Source: Dasyornis broadbenti (taxonomy: Eukaryota > Chordata > Aves > Passeriformes > Dasyornithidae). Taken from it: DNA of 64,000 nt. Positions within the stretch are counted from its first letter, which is position 1; each line of letters begins with the position of its first letter. The stretch covers positions 1,272,867 through 1,336,866 of the forward strand of contig VZRN01001796.1 in assembly GCA_013397935.1 (NCBI GenBank). Reading direction: 5' to 3'. The notes under the pieces are model-generated. The model did not search any database, had not been told where the DNA came from, and worked only from the letters and a program-made list of their open reading frames with translations. This document shows, in pieces, positions 36,167 through 49,149 of this stretch. The position numbers were made by a program, and so were the translations under genes.

Positions 36167-37943
36167 CTATCACAATGAATTCCCTTGTTGAATCAGCATG
36201 CTAAAAGAAAAAAAGCCCTATAAACTGTAGGAATCACATTCACATTTTCTACTGAGTTATGTGTTTTAAAAATATTTCTCTGACTTGCGCAAACAGAATT
36301 GATCCCAAAATTTGAGGCAGTAGCAGCAGTTTTTAACAAAACTTATCTGAATCAAACTGAAGTTTGTCAATAACCTCCAGCCGATCCAGTTCCAAACGAC
36401 CTTCATGCCGTTCTGAATCCCTCATCATGAGTTACTTGCAGCACTCATCCTTGCCAGGAAACAGTGCTAACAGGGGAAACAAGAAAAAAATAACTGGAAT
36501 ATGAACATGGCTGAGGGAGAGAAAGAGCAACACCGTGGTCACTTAAAAACCCGCTGGGATCTGCGGTGGCTTTGTAGAGACACCTCTGTTTGCCTCAGAA
36601 ATTTTAGCTCTTGGAGATGCGGTAGTTTATGGAGCCTGGGTAAATCACAAGCACCTTCTGATGGCACAAATCCTTTCAACAGCCGTGGGCTGCTCTGGGT
36701 GAGGAGCCCGGGAGGCTGGCAGGGAAGTGTGGAAACTTTAACGTGCAGAGATGTCAGAGCTGAGTTCACACAGGAGCACTGACGGCTCTGTGTGCCAGCA
36801 GCCTCACTCAGGGATCTCAGCACACATTTTCCCGGAAAGTGGGCAGCTCCAGGGCCCCCAGGAAGCACAACTGGCCCTCGTGGGACTGACCGCAGGGACT
36901 GGCCCAGGACCAGAGCTGCACAATCCTGCCTAGAGCCATGCTTTAGGTTCAGATTAAAATGAATTTCTGGGTGACTTTGCATGATAGGAACATTGAATCA
37001 CTGCCCTCTGTGAGATGGAATCTCGGCCCCTCATCTCTGGATCAGCTCTTGGAGAAGCTCTCTGACTGACAATTCTCTTTTCTTTCAGGAGGAATGCACT
37101 GTGGACAGAAGCCTGTAGCTTAGCTGATGAATTCTGAGACAAAACAGAATGCTCTAACTGCTTTATTCATTATTAATTCATAAATATCAGCTAGACTTCG
37201 ATTTTTGTTTTAAGCTTTGTCCCCTTCCTGCCCCGCACTGGATTGAAACACCCTCCACGAGGCTGCAACAACAACTTTGAGCACTTGGAGAGCCTTTCAC
37301 GTCTGAGAAGCACTTTACTTTTAGATTAGAAAGATTAATCAAAGTTGCTAAAGCAAATTAATTACTGCCACAGAGAAAGCATAGTAATTATGCACAGTTT
37401 GGCACTGTTCATGATTAGTACATGCCTGGCTTCAGCAATATTTAGTACAATATGAATTACAGGTACTTCATTAGTCCAGATTTTGACTGGAGGCAAAGTT
37501 TCTTGCTCATATAAAATTCCCTCCCACCTCTTCCTGGGAGAAAACGGGTTTCACTACAGCCTTTGTTTTACCATCTGGAAGACAAAAAAGAAAGAAAGGG
37601 GAGAAAAAAAGCGAGGGAGATGATGCAATCCGAGCTGCCTGGTGCATCCTCCCACACAAGGTACAGAACACGCTGCCTGCCCGCAGTGCCAGCGCTCCCC
37701 AGCCCCGCCAGCGTGCCAAGGAGTGTCACACACAAGCTGCTGCACGCTCCTCTCCCCGGGCTCTGCCTCTTGGCTAAGACATTTCTGAGCCATCCAGAAC
37801 ACACCTCCCAAATATCATCAGGAAAAAAAAAAAAAAAAAGAGGAGGTTTTATGAAGGTCTGTTGGAGCTTTGCTTGTCCGTTTTGTCTCGCTTCTCCAAG
37901 GGGTTGTGGTTGGAGTTCATGTGCGAGGTCTGAGCGGTCAGTT

Positions 37944-38067
37944 ATCCCATGGGATGTGTGCAGGGATGTACCGGGGAACAGGGCAACAGGGCTGGCTGCG
38001 GGCTCATCCCATGGGATGTGTGCAGGGATGCACCGGGAAACAGGCCTGCCTGTGAGCTCATCTCTGG
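37944..38067. repeat. 62-bp tandem duplication, two imperfect copies
   Basis: The segment atcccatgggatgtgtgcag recurs 62 bp later, followed in both copies by a similar ggatg-accggg-aacagg stretch, then divergence. Confidence 0.8.
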
Positions 38068-38809
38068 GAGCCCCAGCCTGGGAGCACAAGGGCTGCTCTT
38101 CATTCCACCTCTCCATGCGCAGGCAGCTCGTGGTGCCGCAGGTTTCTGTGTACAGCGCTCCATCTTTATTCATCTTTCACTTAAAAACCTGGAAAACACG
38201 AAAGCTCCAAGAGCCACTAATGAAGTTTAGTCTTGAGATGGAGATGGAGCCATTTTCTGACCATTAGGCCCGGAGCCAATTCAAAACACCGAAGCAGATT
38301 TCAAGAGATTGTAATTATGGTCGAAGTGACTAACCCAGCTTTGAAACAACCACTAACTCTCCAGTAAAAATTAGTCAAAATAGTACAAGGTACTTTGTAA
38401 ACATTGTGTGTGCTTTGCATACTTCCTACCTCACAAAAACAAAGCCCCTTCTCCGAGCCAGCGCTGGCTCAATGAACACATCACGTACAGTGCAGCTCCA
38501 ATTTACAAAATTGGGAAAGGCACTGCAGTGGTCTGGGCACTGACAGGGCTCTTGCCACTTTTTGGTTGAATGCTACAAATGAATTTCCTGTTGTCCACCA
38601 ACAGCAGCTTCCAGCAGGGATGCAGGGGGCTGGATGTCTCAGCAGCCAGGATCCACAGGGCTGAGATGGGATCTGTGGGAGACCTGGCTGCACTGAGGGC
38701 AGCTGGAGGCTGGGCAGGATGGACTGGGGCATCCAAAAAGGCACAGCCTGCCAACGGTTGGGACTGAGCTTCCCTTTCTGTATCGACACTCAGCTGTCTC
38801 ATCCTTTGT

Positions 38810-39092
38810 AACACAGAATCCCAGAACATCCTGAGCTGGAAGGGACCCACAGGGATCACTCAGTCCAACCCCTGGCCCTGCACAGACACCCCAACAATCC
38901 CACCCTGGGCATCCCTGGCTGCGCTGTCCAAACGCTCCTGGAGCTCTGGCAGCCTCGGGGCCGTGCCCATTCCCTGGGGAGCCTGGGCAGTGCCCAGCAG
39001 CCTCTGAGGGAAGAACCTTTCCCTGATATCCAACCTAACCCTCCCTGACACAGCTCCAGCCACTCCCCGGGTGCTGTCCCTGCTCACCATTC
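38810..39092 (-). mobile_element. CR1 LINE 3' end, 5'-truncated, minus orientation
   Basis: About 280 bp beginning acacagaatcccagaacatc and continuing with ctggaagggaccc, cagtccaacccctggccctg, gaagaacctttccctgatat and ccaacctaaccctccctgac. This is the reverse complement of the CR1 3' region. The version with 'catcctgagctggaaggg' and 'tggctgcgctgtccaaacgc' is one I associate with passerine birds. It has no reverse-transcriptase part. It is better preserved than the pair at 22.5 kb, so probably younger. Confidence 0.88.
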
Positions 39093-42000
39093 CAGCATGG
39101 ACTAAGAGGCAGCTTAATTGTGCTCTGCCTTTCTGCTCCTCCTGGCAAAACAAAGCTGTTCAGCAAGACAGTGCTGCAAACAAAGAACCATTGGCAAATT
39201 TTGATCCCTAGCAGAGTTTATTTTTTCATACCAAAAGTAACTAGATGTGCTTATTGACTCAGAGCAATTTAAGAGAGATCATCTCAATTGTCACACGTCA
39301 CCACAAGTGAATTTCAGTTCTGAATGACAACACCTGCCTCCAACATGGAAATGATTTTTTTTAGACATACACCTCTAAACAAGCAGAAATTTTTAGGATT
39401 TTTTTAATATCTCATATCAAAAGATTCAGAATAGGTACCTAAAAATAGTGGTCAGTTTTCCAAATGCGTATTTAGTTATGCAAATAAACAGCCAAGTTCG
39501 CAAAATCACAATTTCCTCATTTTCAGTATTTCCTCCTCTTTTTCAAGGAAGAACATTCCACCTCAAGATGATAGCTTACACTGAGTTTCATGAAACATTG
39601 ATTTTCTGCTCTGCAGTTAAATTATTGCATCTCAAAAATTAAATTAAGAATGATAAAAAAACTCAACTTTTTTTAAAAGAGAAAGAATTCAAATAATGTC
39701 TCAAGTATCAAAATTTAAAATAAGCCAAGAAAACAACAGAAAGACCAACGCCTGCTTCATGTTAATGTAGCCCAGGAGAGATGTGTTTGGGAGTTTTTTA
39801 ACCACAAATAATGACAGAAAAAAAATTAGGAAGAGGAACAATTTAAACAAAACAAAATAAAATTAACAGAATTTGTGGATTTTACTGGGACTGTTGTTTA
39901 AACTTCTTTCAGCAGTGGCATTTCTCAGCACATCCAAGGGTGGATGTGGGGTTTAAAGATTCATCCACATCACATAATCTGACACCTGAGTTTCCCAGCA
40001 CCGGCTGTGTATGATGGAGGAGAAGATCCCTGGCTTTAGGGCTCAGTCTTTGTCCTATAAACGTGATGGAAACAAGGTAAAAGAAACCTCCCAATGAGCC
40101 AAATTCTCCCTCAAGGCTTTATAACCTCTGAGGAATAGCCACTCTTTTTATCTAAAGGCAAGATTTTGAGTTGCCTTGCACTGACCTGTACTTCCCAACA
40201 CCCTGAAGATTGCTACAGTAAGTAGTAAAAATTTAAAACTCTTCATGTTCTTCTCTTGCTTTTTTCACTAGGAGTGAATTTTTGGTAAAAAAATCATGTA
40301 GATTTATAAAGCACCTGCATTGGCAATACTAAAGGGTCTGTTGTCTCTCCAGATGAGTAAGAAAAGAAACACGTAGTGCATGTGGGCTGGCATTTAACTA
40401 TTTTTTATTTCGGGAGCTACCTGTCAGAAGTCTGTTACAAGTGTTTGAGCGACAGGCACTTTTCAGAGGTGATGTAGTGCAAGGACTTAAAATTACCCAG
40501 CTGGATCTGCTCCATCAGTCACAGAATGGCTGCAGTGCTGAAGGAGCTGTAGATAGAACTGCAATTAAAATTAACGAGAGCTGTGCTTCATTAGTGTGTC
40601 TTGTGCCCTTTTGAGGCTGCAGCAAGGCCTAAAGAGGGGCTTGAATTGTCCTCAGAAGAGCCAAGGTGATCCCCCAAAGAATTCATGTGGATCGCAGACG
40701 TTGGATTAGCAGTTGTGTTGTCAAGGAAAAGCGAGATGCTGGTGCTTCTTTTCCCCTGCCCCTCAGGTGTTTCAGATCAATTCTGCCATTGAAAGCTCCT
40801 GAAATGTTGTTTGTGGGAATGGGAGATATTGGGCAAAGCTTTTCCAGGTAATCAAAGCGTGCGAGAAGGAGACATTTATTTAATTCACACTTGGTGTAAT
40901 AAAATACGAGCATCTCAGAGCCTCTCTGCTAAAATGCCTCATCCTCTGAAACCAGGAGTTGTTTTAACACCCTAGGAGAGCGGAGAGGGCAAAGCCTCCT
41001 CCCTCTCCCCGGGTGCAGAACGCTGTGAGCCAGCCCTGCTGCCAGGGCTGCTCTGGCTGGGGATCTGCTGTACAATCTCTGCGAGTGCTGATTATGTAAA
41101 TGCTCCAGATGGGCCCTTTAAACAGGAGATCACTATCCTGACTATCTATCATCACCGAGTTCTTCAGACTTTGGGCTGCTTCAAGCCAAACTCCTGCAGC
41201 CTCTGCTTTTCCCCCCGTTTTCCTTTCTTTGCACCCCGTGTGCCATGAGCACTGGGAATCTTCAGGCAGGTTTTCCCCACATATTTTTATTGACCTTCAG
41301 TCATGCACAGCCCAGAAAATGCAGTGGCCTCATGCAGTAAGAAACAAGATGTGCCACAAAAACACTGCCACTGGAATTCAGTGTGCAAACAAACGGTGCT
41401 GCCAGGGTGACACATCAACTCCCAGTCCACGGGAGACTTGCCTCACACAATAGATCCACCAAACAGCTCCCACTGCCAGAGCTTTAGCTTCAGAGAAAGG
41501 AAATGTTCCTTTCCTCCCCTCTCCTCGTGGGGAAATGGAAATTAGTCACTCCCTGCCCACCAGCTGAAGCAGGGCTAATTGCTAGCTAGAAATGATGGTA
41601 ATGTGGAGCTGTGCTGAGCTGCTGCAGTTGTGTTTGTCCTGGTGACAATTCCAATAAATCCGCTGGCAGTGAGGGCTGGAGGCTTCACCTTCCAGCTGCT
41701 GGGGAGCTGGGGCGTTTCCGTGCGGAATGGATTCCACCTCTGGTATTGTTACCACACAATCCCAGGCAAACACTCATCTTTTAACACCCCTGAGAATGGG
41801 TGGTGCTGTCTGCACCCACCACGGAAAGGGCTTTGCTCATCCCCCGATGGAGCTGTAACAAATCTGGGTGTATGGAGGAGACCTGTAATTGACAGGCCTC
41901 TGCCCCACCTGCTGTGGGAATGTCTCTGAACTAGGATCAAGGAAGCATTCTTTTTCTTGTTTAGAGGGTTTTTGTCTGTTTGCAAGTCATGACTTAATCT

Positions 42001-42406
42001 ATTAAAAAGCTGAAAATGGTTGTCTCAAAAGCACAGAGTGTCAATCTCTTCTTCCCTTAAAGTGAGGTTCACTTCCAGGTGAGCTCGGCACTGCAGCAAA
42101 TATTCCTTTACTCAGCTTTGTTCCAGGGTACACTTTTGAAGACATTAGCATTTTTCACACCTTTTTTACTAGAAAGGGAAAGCGTTGACTCTGGGCCACG
42201 GGGAGCTGATGTAATTTCATGGCAAAGAGACTCCTGCTGCCCTTAAGAATGTTAGTACAAGTTCTGAACTGACTTACCCTCCTCTGGAATAATTATGCAT
42301 TCCACTCTGGCACATTTTATCGTGCAATTCTCCTGCTTTGTAGATTACGTGTCTTGAGGAGGTACAAAAGGGAAGAGCAAAGACTGTTTTATTTCTATAC
42401 ACGCAC

Positions 42407-42434
42407 CTCGCAAAATTATATACACACACACACC
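42407..42434. repeat. TA/CA microsatellite, short
   Basis: A tatatacacacacacacacc-type run in intergenic DNA. Confidence 0.75.
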
Positions 42435-42984
42435 CCAAATGGGACTTTTAAATGTAAAATTATGTGAGAATTTACAGACTTATTTAATATGTACATTAAA
42501 TACAGGCACCCTTTCATGCATCAAGGAGGTGCAAGCATCTCTTGGGAGGAGCACAGCAAGCAAGGGGAAAACACATTGTTAAATTACAATTGAACAAGCT
42601 GAAACTTGTTCAGGTTAAACAGCCCACCCTCAAACTGCGAAAAGCCAAATTTTGCCCTCAGCAACTTCTGGAAAGCAAACTGCCTTCAGCGGCTTTGTGT
42701 GAATTTAACTGTCTAGAGTCTGCAGCCACATCAGAATCCGTCTCCCTGATCTGGGAGATAGCAGGCCCAGCCTAGGAAGTGTTTGGAGAAGAGACCGCTT
42801 GGCAATCGCACACAGCAGGAGATGTGAGCACGGGATGCAGCTGGGGCTGAGAGCTGGGACAGGACGGGAGGGGAGGGGAGCTCACAGCACACACAGCTAC
42901 GGAAAATGTACCCTGCCCAAGAGGTCTTAGGATGCACTTCTTAGCCTACTTTTCTCTGGCTACAGCAAAAGCCTAAAATTTGTT

Positions 42985-43197
42985 AAAAAAAAAAACAAAC
43001 AAACAAACAAACGAACGAAAGAAAACAAACAACAACAACAAAAACAAACAAGCAAAAAACCAAAAAAACCCACAAACCCAACAAAAAACATTAAAATACC
43101 AAACCAAAAAAGAGCTTTCCCCCCAGCCAAAAAAAAAGCCCTAACCAAAACAGATAAATAAACAAAAAAACCAAAATGAAAAGAAACCCAACAAACT
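42985..43197. repeat. A/C-rich low-complexity tract, (AAAC)n-like
   Basis: About 210 bp almost lacking T, with AAAC, CAA and ACGA units near the left end and degenerate CAAAAAACC units further right. The opposite strand is therefore T/G-rich and gives a spurious hydrophobic Phe/Val/Leu-rich reading frame. Confidence 0.9.
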
Positions 43198-45109
43198 GGA
43201 GGCTTAATTGGCCTCACTTGTCTCTACAAATAGCAGATAATAAAAGCTGACTGAATAAAAGCCGAATTCAATCTGAATTCAGTTCTGAAAAACGGGGGTT
43301 AAAATAGAATTATGTCCAAGGACTATAGAGCAGGTCAGTTTTTAGGCTGAAGCCATAAAAAAGTGTTGGTAGAGACAGTAGCAGCACCCTGGGGAATCGT
43401 TGAAGTCCCTTGGACGCTTGTTCCTCAGGCCAAAGCCAGAAAGAGCATTTTTGCTCTCCCTACAGAGGTATTTTGGTGCATCCTCTTGAGGCAGAGGTAT
43501 TTCAAATCAGCTTTTCTTTCTGCCCTTCAGCACCTCATGCAAAAAAACTTGGCAGCAAGGGCACTGAACTCTACCTAGCAACAAGTAAAGGACCTAAGTG
43601 TTTAATTTTTAGCTCTCCTGAAACATGAATTCCACCATTAAAAATTTCTACCCTGTTCTACAACACACAAAGCCTTTTCTTAAAAGAAAAATTTCTACAG
43701 ATTGGTCAGTGATACTGAGTGGCAAAGTCTCTGTGTGTTCCTGTGGGATGTGGGGTGGGACATGGGTGATGTGTATGGAAAATCTGCACCCAAAAATGTC
43801 ACAAAAAGACAAACAAATGTCTTCAATTCTCATCTAATTCTGAGGTTCAGATAAACCAACAAGTCCTTAGTAGGAGAGGCGATAACTGGGGCTCCTGTAC
43901 CTGTACTTGTATGAGAACTGTCGTGTTTAAGACTTGCAGATCAGCTCAAAAGTCAGATTTTCTATGAGTGGGTCACATTTATGATGGGGAGGATGGGAGG
44001 AGAAGAACACATAGGAGCAGCATGCAGATAAATATTCACAAAATACAGCTCTTCATTTTTTTTAAGCTTATTCTCCCAACTAACACACTGAAGACCTCAT
44101 TACGATGAACATTAAAAAAAGGCCAACATTTCCATTAAACTGAAAAATAGTGTGTTAAGCTGCTGAACAGTGATGGGTTTGTGCTCCCTCGCACATGTGG
44201 CTAACTGAGAATGCGTGGCAAGTTCCAGCTTGAAATGAATTTATTTTTTTTAAGCAACCAGTACATAACACTAAACATGATTTAATAATGGAAAGACTGG
44301 CACAGCCTTAAAGGAATATCATCAAGTAGGCAAGGTATGCTTGTGACTTATTATAAAAGAGTTAAATTGAGTCGGAAGCATAATCCAGATTCTTTACATA
44401 ATTATGGCAGAAGGGTGTGGAAGAAGGAATATCAAATATTCTTTAAAATGTGGAGCTTCTAAAGTAAAACAAACAATACATTGATCTCCCATTTCCCTCA
44501 ATTCTCTTGAAAATGTAATTTTTCATTTACATTAATGTTACAGCCAACTTAAATACCAGTTTAACATTTTGCTAGCACAGAGTTTATTTTTTTGATGCAG
44601 AAATTAGAACCATTTTTATCACAATTCTTACCAGGTCAAGCTTAACACTCTTAGGACAGTTTCTTCTCCCCTCAGTCAAGCTGATCACAAAGTAAATGAA
44701 GCAGCACTGCTGGTCCTCATTCCACTGGTAACAAAACATTATTAACTTAGTCACACACAGAAATTACTTCATTCAAATAATACAACTTGATGTTGTGGAC
44801 AAAATTAGAGAAGCGACTGAAAATGGAGAATTTGTTGGTTTACACTCTGTTAAAACTTAAATAATTTCTGCTACAATTAAAAAAAAAAACCCAGATAATT
44901 TTGTGCTGTTTGCAGCAGAAGTGTTGAGAATTACACACACATCAAAATATTAGAATAGTTTTCTATACTTGGAAGTGCTTTTGCTCTGGATTTCTGTGCA
45001 TGAATCTCCTTACAGTTCCGTGGCAAAAGACTGATATTTCCTCAGGTATCTGTCCCTTCACTCTTTCAACTTTTAAACTTTTATTCTTCGAGATTGGCAT
45101 TGGGAAACC

Positions 45110-45330
45110 AAACCGCGCTTAGCGCACGCTGGGTTAGGCCCGGGGAATCAGGAGCCCTTCACCGAAGCTATTGAAAGAAGAGGTGAGGCTGCGATTACCC
45201 GCAGATCTTCCGGTGATAAAGGCTGGGTTGCATCAGCTCCTGGCTCCCGGTGCGCGGTGACTCAGCAATCCCAAAGAACGCCTTTCCATTTGCTTTCCGC
45301 TTGGGAGATGGAAAACCTCCGCTGCCCCTT
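45110..45330. promoter_or_regulatory. CpG-rich patch, candidate promoter or enhancer
   Basis: About 15 CpG dinucleotides by eye in 220 bp, in otherwise CpG-poor surroundings. It includes an ETS-type core (cttccgg, 45207-45213) and an ARE/MARE-type site (tgactcagca, 45258-45267). It lies about 9 kb past the end of SYN2 and 4 kb before the main CpG island. No exon or TATA box can be assigned; an enhancer or an alternative upstream promoter of the next gene are both possible. Confidence 0.4.
45258..45267. promoter_or_regulatory. ARE/MARE-like site (TGACTCAGCA)
   Basis: A full match to the core bound by NF-E2/NRF2-small MAF heterodimers (TGACTCAGCA); it also contains an AP-1 site. It sits inside the CpG-rich patch. 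Motif match only. Confidence 0.4.
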
Positions 45331-48300
45331 TCTCCTGAAAAGCCCTGAAAGGGGAACCCGGGGAGGTTTCAGTTCCCAGGAGCCGCTCTCCAGCCTTTGC
45401 TCCCAGCAGTGCTGAGCTCCCCCGAGTCCCTGGTGCCACCACATTCCGTGTTTTCGCTCTGTAGCAGCACCAGGAAATTTGTTTGCAGTGCTCAGCAGCT
45501 GTTCCCCGGTGAGTTCCGGGCTCATTGCTGCAAGTCAGTACAGCACAGCACAGGAAACTCTAATTTGGAACCAAAATGTAATTGTCAGAGCAAACATTCC
45601 TGGTAATTCTGGTGATTAATTAGTCCTTTTCCATTTTTTTTTTCTTTTTTTCTTTTATTCCTGTGTTTTTTGCATTCTCAAACCAGAATTTTGTCCATTC
45701 TGTAGAAGTCCAAAGAGAAAAGTAGAACATCTCAGAAAATTCTCATTAATCAGGAGTCTGTGTTTTGGGTACTACACCACAGCACCATGATTAAGAAAAT
45801 TAGCTATGTAAAATAACCTTTTTTTTTTTTGTTATCCTATCATATTGCATTAAACAGGGAATGCTGAATTTGACTGAATATTGACCATTGGGTGGACTCA
45901 GCAGGACAGTTCCTGGAGCCTTTCCCTTCTTCCCTGTAAGCAATGAGTTTGCACCCATTACTTTAAGTCAGCCCAAGTTAAAGTTCCTGTGGCTGGGCTG
46001 CCAAAATTTCTTCTGGAACAGGGTTGTAGTTGTGCAAGTAGTGGAAAATGAATGCTCCTGTTCCTTTCCTGACAAGGAAGACTTGTGGAAAGGGAGTATT
46101 TGTGGGCATGTGGGGTTGGGCTTCACAGAATTTTTGAGATCAATTTGTGTTAGAAATAGCAGATTCAGGAAAGTTTATACCTGTTCCTGGCCTGGCACTG
46201 GAGTTAAGACCCAGCTTCAGGCAGTTTGCAGCTGAACCTGGCCTTTACCCACATCTCTGCCTCGGCTCAGCATCAGCTCAGGTTGGCTCTCAAATCCACA
46301 GCCCCCTCTGACTAAAACTGAGCCTTACTTTCCATTCTGTCCCTGCTTTCTAATTTTTCCATCACTTCCTTGAGCACTGACAGGAAGCAATAACAATCCG
46401 TGCATACTTCAACAAGGTATCACAAGACTTGAACTGACTGAATTTCGTCATCAGACTGTGACAGACCAGACATTTCCTTTGGGCTATGCGATGTTTGAAC
46501 AGGGGCCTCCAAGAACTGGAGAAATCTGAAAGTTACATTTCCAGTTAGCCTCGTTCTTAGAACAGGACTGTGAAAAATCCTGAACAATTACAAACATATG
46601 GGAATAAAATTGACACAGACAAGGGAAAAAAAAAATTCATTTAAACCAATCAATCATTGTCACTCGTTCTGCAGTGTTCCAGAGTCTGCTCATTCACCTG
46701 AAATAGGAACTTGCATATTCTTAGTTGTATTCATGAAGTTTAGAAGGAACTTTAAAAACCATTTTTGAAGTTTGCCCTTTCCTTCACATCAAGACCAGTA
46801 AGGCTGGGAAAGGCGATGAAATGATAATGAAGTCAAGAGCAACTTTTGTGCCCAGTTTGCACAATGCAGCTCTAAAATGCAATCCATCATCGAATCTAGA
46901 AAAGTATCTTGCTGCCAGCTCTGGTTTTCAGCACCATGCCCTTTTGAATCAGCATCCAAAGTGATTTAACAGCACAACTGATCAAAACCTCCGTTTTTCT
47001 GGGCTTCTGACACACACACAAAAGGCCAAGTGATTTTCTGCTAATTTAGCTGATCTTGCTGCAACAGCGTTGAAAGTTGTTTTACAAGAATTAAACTAAT
47101 TTATGCCAATTTTGGAGCAGTTGGTCACTTTTTTGGAGCAGAGCGGGCTTTGAGGAGACTGTTTACTCTGTGAAATATTGGCACTCAATCTGCTGCTAAG
47201 GCAAACACTTTCTATTCATTAAACCCAAACCAAAAGGAGTCCAGTGCATTTTCAAGCCAATTGCACTTTAATGTCAATGAAGGCTAAAAGTCCTGAGGGT
47301 ACTGTAAGGAGGATCTGAGCCAGAAAAGGCCATAATGTCGCAAAATGGATTGCTATCCAGCACAGCGATCATTTGCATTTCAAACAAGTGGCAGTGTGGG
47401 TTACTCCGTGTATCAATATTTCACAAGGTAGATTCACAATGCAGGGAATGCCCCTTTCCCAGGTGCAAATATTGTGTTCCATGACTTCCAAGATACCAAT
47501 GAGAATTTCAGGACCAAAGAGGCGTAGAAACACACTACTGAAAAAAAAAAAAAAAGAAGCCTCCTTTCTGATCAGCTCTCTTCTCTAGGAGCAGTTTTGC
47601 CACAAACTCCTGAGAAGCAGGGGTGAGTGCCAGCTCTGAGCAGTTCTGCTGCTGTGCAGGAAAGCTGGCACTGACGTAGACAGCACACCAGAACTCTCAC
47701 AGATTTGTTCTGTTGTGACAAACACAAACCTCAGGGTCCAAACCTGAGTCAGCAAAGATCAAAAGGCGCTGGGACCCTTCCAAGGCAAAGTCTGGAGTGC
47801 AGCAGGTGAGCCCTCAGGGGATGTGGGGACACTGGGGCCCTCTGTGGCATCCCCCATCCAAGAGAGCAGCACAGGGCCCCAGGTCTGAGCGAGTCCCTCT
47901 TGCTCCTGGAGAGGAAGAGGATTTTCCTAAAAGAGATCAGAAAATAAATAAAAATCAGTATGAGGTGCTCTCTGAGCAATGAAATATTTTTCAGCCTTAT
48001 GTATAAATGTTTACCAGTTCTGTGCATCTTACTCCAAAATTTACTTTTCAATTCACAGCAGAAAAGACAGTTCAGCCGCTTGCCTCTCAAAGCACACAAT
48101 GCATGTAATTCACATGTCACTGCACTCAGTGACCTGTGTTATTTCTCACTGCAGCACATCAGCTTTTGTAACAGGGTACAGCAAATGTGTGCCAAAAACT
48201 CACTTCAGCAGAAAAGGCCCACCCTGCCCCGTTTCCAAAGCAGATTTGGTTAGGATGGATTTTCCAAGCCTATTGCCATCTTCTCACTGGAGATACTCTG

Positions 48301-48472
48301 TGCCTCTCCTTTGGCTGCTGGCTTTCTGATATTGGTATAATTACTATGGATTTGGAAAGGAAAACTCACAGTGAAAACTTCTGTAAAAACACTGAATCAC
48401 GATATTATTAAAAAAAAAACAAAAAAAACAACNNNNAAACCCCCCAAAAAAAAAAAAAAAAAAAAAAAAAAA

Positions 48473-48514
<42 letters not shown>

Positions 48515-49149
48515 AAAAACCAAACCCACACCCAACCAAAGCAAAGAGAAATAAAATTAGTAGGGTATATTAATTAACTTGTCTGCTGCCTTATCCCTTC
48601 TGCAATGCACAGACATCCTGAAGGTAGTGCTGCTTGTGTGTAGAATTAATGATTTGTCACTCACCAACTGTTGCAGTCATTCCACGGCTGGCTGAGCTGT
48701 TGGTAATGCATCCCTCACGTGTTACAAGTTCCTTGCGCTCACATTAATCACCGAACTCCCAGGCATTACACCAGTTCAACAACTGCCACCACACCCAGCC
48801 CCACCAACGTCAGGCAAACATCTTTTACAGTTCGTGTGATGCAAGCACCGGGGAGATCAATTTTATTGATTTTGACGTGGCTGCGCACTAACTCTAATTC
48901 ATTTGTAACTATTTGTAACAGTTTTCCACCTAGGTTTTGGATTTGAACTTGTATTATCTGTTAGAGCGACTGCATATTATTATGCCAAGGTGTAATATAT
49001 TAAAGGAAAGGTGAAATAGGTGCTTTTCAGAAGTTCAGCGCTGTGGATACATGGAACAAACCTCGGCAAGGCAGCTTTCAGTTCTCTCTTAATTTTAAAA
49101 CAAAGCTTCCTCGAGAATAACACCACAGCAGTCACTGCTGTTCAATTGG
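45331..49149. other. Intergenic sequence without recognisable genes
   Basis: Mostly unique, AT-rich DNA with T or A runs (45,637-45,658; 45,820; 46,625; 47,540) and one large A-rich tract with a 4-N gap at 48.4-48.5 kb. No exon or RNA gene identified. Confidence 0.65.
48410..48530. repeat. A-rich low-complexity tract with 4-N gap
   Basis: About 120 bp of A with scattered C, interrupted by four Ns at 48433-48436. The length is unreliable in the assembly. Confidence 0.93.

Larger units (their letters stand above)
35279..36185 (+). other. SYN2: Putative 3' UTR of SYN2 isoform IIa
   Basis: Sequence after the IIa stop containing four AATAAA hexamers at 35421, 35606, 36015 and 36161. A 16-bp perfect palindrome (ATGCATTGCAATGCAT) lies at 35652-35667. 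The true 3' end is unknown; the last signal is taken as an outer limit. Confidence 0.7.
36186..45100. other. SYN2 downstream intergenic region
   Basis: No coding exon, RNA gene or recognisable conserved protein on either strand. The stretch holds a 62-bp duplication (37.94 kb), a CR1 copy (38.81 kb), a short TA/CA run (42.42 kb) and an A/C-rich low-complexity tract (43.0 kb). Open frames of up to about 230 codons near 37.6-38.2 kb overlap on both strands and resemble no family I know. Confidence 0.7.

Noticed and set aside
37563..38267. 234-codon frame downstream of SYN2
   Set aside because: It contains a Lys run from a poly(A) tract and the 62-bp duplication. A 201-codon frame opposes it. 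No homology recognised.
42960..43217. Minus-strand hydrophobic frame (Phe/Val/Leu-rich) resembling a membrane protein
   Set aside because: Produced entirely by translating the T/G-rich complement of an A/C low-complexity tract.
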